Source: OMII01 sp947467385 (GTDB taxonomy: Bacteria > Bdellovibrionota_C > UBA2361 > OMII01). From it: a stretch of DNA of 64,000 nucleotides. Positions within the stretch are counted from its first letter, which is position 1, and every line of letters starts with the position of its first letter. The DNA lies in assembly GCA_044360075.1 (NCBI GenBank), contig JBIKLA010000005.1:1-64000 (forward strand), read 5' to 3'. The notes under the pieces were generated by a model. That model made no database searches, was not told the DNA's origin, and was given only the letters and a program-made list of their open reading frames with translations. Of the stretch, positions 61,377 to 64,000 are shown piece after piece. Made by a program: the position numbers and the translations under genes.

Positions 61377-62449
61377 TCAGCATCCTGCTGCGCCGGCATG
61401 CCGAGTTTCGTTCGGCATGCCTGCAGCAGCCCATCCGTCAGGGCAAGAGTCATAGGCCCCAAGACAACCCCTGACGTTCCAAAGAGAACGATCCCTCCAA
61501 GAAGAAAGAAGAACACGATGAGCGTGTGGTAGTGGAGGCGTTTTCCGACGAGGAAGGGGTAGAGCAGGTTGTCCGAGAGGCCGATGATGACCGAGCCCCA
61601 CACAGCGAGAATTCCTGCGGAGGCCCATTTTCCCTGAGCAGCGAAAAAGAGCGCGACGGGGATCCAGACGATAAAAGTTCCCAGATACGGCACGATCGCC
61701 AGGAGCGCCATAATTGAGCCCCAGATAACCGGAGCTGGAAGCCCGAGCCACCAGAACATGACTCCGCCAAGGGTGCCTTGCAGAATGGCGACCGCAATCA
61801 TGCCGAACAGTGTCGCGTGAATCGTGTCACCCATGCGCCGAGTAAGGCTCCTCGTTTCAGCCGATCCAAGGGGCAGCAGCCCCTCCGTGTAGGCCATGAG
61901 CCTCCGGCCATCACGAAAAAGGAAGAAGGTGATGAACATGATGAGCATCCCCTGCACGATGCCCCACGCTGATGAGACGATCGCGATTGGAATCGCCCCG
62001 CGCGCCTTGACGGCGAGCTCCTGCATGAGGTTCGGGACCTGCAAGGATGACTCAATCCAGCCCAAGTTCTCGACCAGCTGCGGATAGTCCTTAAGCGGGG
62101 CCCGCCATTCGCCCCGTGCAAGGGCCGGGAGAAGCTGGTGCAGCCCCTCAAGCCCGGCACGAACGAGCGTTTCAGCAACCCAGATGGTAGGGACCATAAA
62201 AACAAGTGAGATGGCGATCACCATGAGTGCAGCAGTGAGCCCGCGGTGTCCAAGACGTGACTGCAGCTTCTCAAAGAGGGGATACGATACGACCGCCACG
62301 GCGAGCGCCCAGGCGAGGGGCGGAAGGAAGGGAAGGAGGATTGCGATTGAGAGCGAAGCAGCAATAAGAGTGCAGAGGCCGAGAAGCGAGGCCTGGATTT
62401 TCGCACGCAGCGAACCTGTGTCGCTTGAGGCTCGTGCGTAGTGTCCCAT
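61373..62449 (-). CDS. AI-2E (PF01594-type) family transporter
   Basis: 358-residue membrane protein with eight helices. Family marks: LPPLAWALAVAVVSYPLFEKL, FFLFRDGRRLM, QGTLGGVMFWWLGLPAPVIWG, PYLGTFIVWIPVA and LYPFLVGKRLHYHTLIVFF, LFGTSGVVLGP. Members of the family export autoinducer-2 or act as Na+/H+ antiporters; the sequence does not tell which. Convergent with hsp20. Confidence 0.88.
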   Translation of the reverse strand: MGHYARASSDTGSLRAKIQASLLGLCTLIAASLSIAILLPFLPPLAWALAVAVVSYPLFEKLQSRLGHRGLTAALMVIAISLVFMVPTIWVAETLVRAGLEGLHQLLPALARGEWRAPLKDYPQLVENLGWIESSLQVPNLMQELAVKARGAIPIAIVSSAWGIVQGMLIMFITFFLFRDGRRLMAYTEGLLPLGSAETRSLTRRMGDTIHATLFGMIAVAILQGTLGGVMFWWLGLPAPVIWGSIMALLAIVPYLGTFIVWIPVALFFAAQGKWASAGILAVWGSVIIGLSDNLLYPFLVGKRLHYHTLIVFFFLLGGIVLFGTSGVVLGPMTLALTDGLLQACRTKLGMPAQQDAD

Positions 62450-62512
62450 GAGTAATGCGCCCGCTCCGAAGGGTAGATCTGGAGGGCCTTTTTAAGGGCC
62501 AACGACCGCAAT

Positions 62513-62543
62513 AAAAAAACCCGGACATCAATTGATATCCGGG
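62513..62543 (-). terminator. Rho-independent terminator on the minus strand
   Basis: CCCGGA-ATCAATTGAT-TCCGGG palindrome (62520-62543) followed on the minus strand by seven T. It stops transcripts coming from the right, that is from the desaturase gene or from an RNA encoded in 62545-62822. Confidence 0.8.
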
Positions 62544-62544
62544 T

Positions 62545-62822
62545 CGTGAGCCACCAAGCCGAACAGCGAGAGGGAGTCCTCCACCGCGAGGTGGGGGATA
62601 GGTCCTTTGTAGGTGCCTTCCCGATCGGATATTTAACCGAAGGTGTGCACATGCGCATACTCTTCAGTAACGCGCTCCCTGCTCATCACTCCCCTGGTAT
62701 TCCCAAAGAAGTGTTGCTCTCAGCGACCCATTAACATGGAATCTAGCAGCGAAGGGTAAGTCCAGAGATGAGCGCTGTCACCCCCAAAGGGATCTCATCC
62801 GATGTGGAAAAAAGATCCCGAC
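62545..62822 (-). ncRNA. Possible small RNA or long structured 3' UTR
   Basis: 280 bases without a gene end in a strong minus-strand terminator. Helices include CCACC/GGTGG around GCGA (62580-62594) and AGGGAG/CTCCCT over a long range. No known RNA family recognised; it could simply be the 3' UTR of the desaturase mRNA. Confidence 0.3.
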
Positions 62823-63710
62823 CTACGAGAGCTTGCCGGCGGCTTCGTACACGCGCGGGGGAGGTACGCGAAGGTCCCACACGAGTCCCAACCATGACAT
62901 CATCGTCAGGATGTAGTGCGAGATGTCGATCTCCCACCAGTAAAATCCCTGGCGCTCAGAGCCGGGATAGTAGTGGTGGTTATTGTGCCAGCCTTCACCG
63001 AGGGTGATAAGCGCAAGAAACAGGTTGTTTCTGCTGTGGTCGGTCGATGGGAAACGTCGCTTGCCGATCAGGTGGGTGAACGAGTTGATGCAGAAGGTGC
63101 CGTGGTAAAGAAGGACGGTGCTGATAAAGAATCCCCAGACGAGCATCTGCGGCCCAGAGGTACCAAGCTGCGGATACGCAGACTGAAGCCACGTGCCGAG
63201 GAAGAACGTTGCAACACCAAGCAGTACCGGGGGCACAAGGTTGTACTTCTCCAAGGTCCGGAGCTCCGGGTACTTCGTGAGATCCTTCACGAGCTCCAGC
63301 CGAGGCTCAAGGAACTGAGAGCTCAACACCCAGCCCACATGCGCAAAGTAGATGCCGTGAACGATCGGCGAGTGGATGTCTTCCTCGGTGTCTGAATGAC
63401 GGTGATGGTGACGGTGGTGCGAGGCCCACCAGATCGGGCCCTTCTGGGCAGCCGTGGTGCCGAGGAGAGCAAAGAGGAACTGCACTACCCGACTGGTCTG
63501 GTACGAGCGGTGAGAGAAATAACGGTGATAAATCCCGGTGATCGCGAACATTCGGATGAAGTACAGCCCCAGACACACTGCCACGGCGACCCAGCTCACC
63601 CCAACCCAAAGCGCAGCGAAGCAGGCCAGGTGCACGGCCCAGAAGACCCCCTGCTTGAATATATTCATGAACTCAAATTTTGCGTCTGATGCAGCGTCGG
63701 CGTGATACAT
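62823..63710 (-). CDS. Acyl-lipid/acyl-CoA delta-9 fatty acid desaturase
   Basis: Membrane di-iron enzyme that puts a double bond in saturated acyl chains. The three histidine boxes are present: HRYFSH, HRHHHRH (in SHHRHHHRHSD) and HNNHH. Two hydrophobic pairs of helices surround them. 295 residues, normal for the bacterial OLE1/DesC-type. The gene stands alone; its likely role is membrane fluidity, perhaps cold response, which is inference. Confidence 0.93.
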   Translation of the reverse strand: MYHADAASDAKFEFMNIFKQGVFWAVHLACFAALWVGVSWVAVAVCLGLYFIRMFAITGIYHRYFSHRSYQTSRVVQFLFALLGTTAAQKGPIWWASHHRHHHRHSDTEEDIHSPIVHGIYFAHVGWVLSSQFLEPRLELVKDLTKYPELRTLEKYNLVPPVLLGVATFFLGTWLQSAYPQLGTSGPQMLVWGFFISTVLLYHGTFCINSFTHLIGKRRFPSTDHSRNNLFLALITLGEGWHNNHHYYPGSERQGFYWWEIDISHYILTMMSWLGLVWDLRVPPPRVYEAAGKLS

Positions 63711-64000
63711 CTTTTATCCTCTACTTTAGCGCTCGGATCGTTACATGAAGCCAGTCCTTGAACAAGCGTAAGCTCGAAATTGTTGGCTCAAACGAACATA
63801 ACCCAAATTCCCGTAACGCACTGCACTTACAGGGTTATATACCGCTCTTTCCGCCCGGTTGTGCCTCAATCTAAGAATTTTTATGGGTCGAAGCGAAGCT
63901 CACGAACTTGAGCAAAATGCTCAAGTTTATGTCGTGAGGTCGCGTGCCGTGTGTGCGCAAACAGTAGGCGCTCAAACGGCGTTATCGCGAGCCCTCGTTG
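63711..64000. other. Right-edge intergenic stretch
   Basis: No gene seen. It probably holds the desaturase promoter. A conspicuous long hairpin is listed at 63899-63938. Confidence 0.4.
63899..63938. repeat. Long perfect hairpin at the right edge
   Basis: AACTTGAGCA (63905-63914) pairs perfectly with TGCTCAAGTT (63918-63927) over a three-base loop, and CTCACGA (63899-63905) pairs with TCGTGAG (63932-63938) outside it. Too good to be chance; it could be an operator, a small RNA or the attenuator of a gene beyond the window. No T-run. Confidence 0.5.

Overview
The window is a bacterial chromosome-like segment with moderately high G+C (judged by eye) and almost fully packed with protein genes. 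I see no rRNA gene, no convincing tRNA, no insertion sequence and no CRISPR array. The genes suggest a flagellated Gram-negative bacterium: two flagellins, FliG, sigma-54-type promoter sequences, a lipoprotein, a Wzm/Wzt polysaccharide exporter and a futalosine-type menaquinone enzyme (MqnC). A delta-proteobacterium-like lineage (Myxococcota or Bdellovibrionota in the broad sense) is my guess. The sequence alone does not fix the taxon.

Layout. 1-1094 has no recognisable gene. 1095-4141 (minus) holds argS and rmlA. 4353-7011 (plus) holds a DacB-type carboxypeptidase and an ammonium channel. 7025-12174 (minus) is a tight run of subtilase, DUF72, TerC and MscS-CNBD genes, preceded by dedA. 13121-14891 (minus) holds an ankyrin protein and a CysQ-like phosphatase. 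14959-18841 (minus) holds ispA, folC, parB and parA, with two 17-bp palindromes between folC and parB. 18842-19399 is a repeat-bearing, partly A+T-rich gap, followed by a plasmid-type replication initiator gene (19475-21100, plus). Together these look like a complete partition-origin-initiator module.

21264-29332 holds a small lipoprotein, an HD-GAF-histidine kinase, a short-type proS, an RRM domain fused to ribosomal protein bS18, a structured leader with small genes, an enoyl-CoA hydratase and a UbiD decarboxylase. 29339-37426 (minus) is an envelope polysaccharide cluster: kinase, Wzm, Wzt, two transferase-like genes, a MurU-like nucleotidyltransferase and a secreted unknown. 37533-43770 holds flagellar genes (fliG, a lytic transglycosylase, two flagellins) mixed with rsgA and ung. 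43967-47882 holds class I aldolase, sirtuin, RoxA-like oxygenase and trmJ. 47883-49143 is a poor region with a long hairpin and short secreted ORFs. 49144-54183 holds an MFS carrier and two divergent polytopic membrane proteins that share the same N-terminal start. 54268-63710 holds DAHP synthase, a conserved unknown, mqnC, an FGGY kinase, rlmN, a zinc-ribbon membrane protein, Hsp20, an AI-2E family permease and a fatty acid desaturase.

Most notable: (1) the RRM-bS18 fusion, an extra RNA-binding domain on a core ribosomal protein; (2) an arginyl-tRNA synthetase carrying a PheT/EMAP-II-like tRNA-binding OB fold inside its catalytic region; (3) a plasmid-like repA/iteron-like/parAB locus among housekeeping genes; (4) a structured leader containing a 34-codon ORF with a good ribosome binding site.
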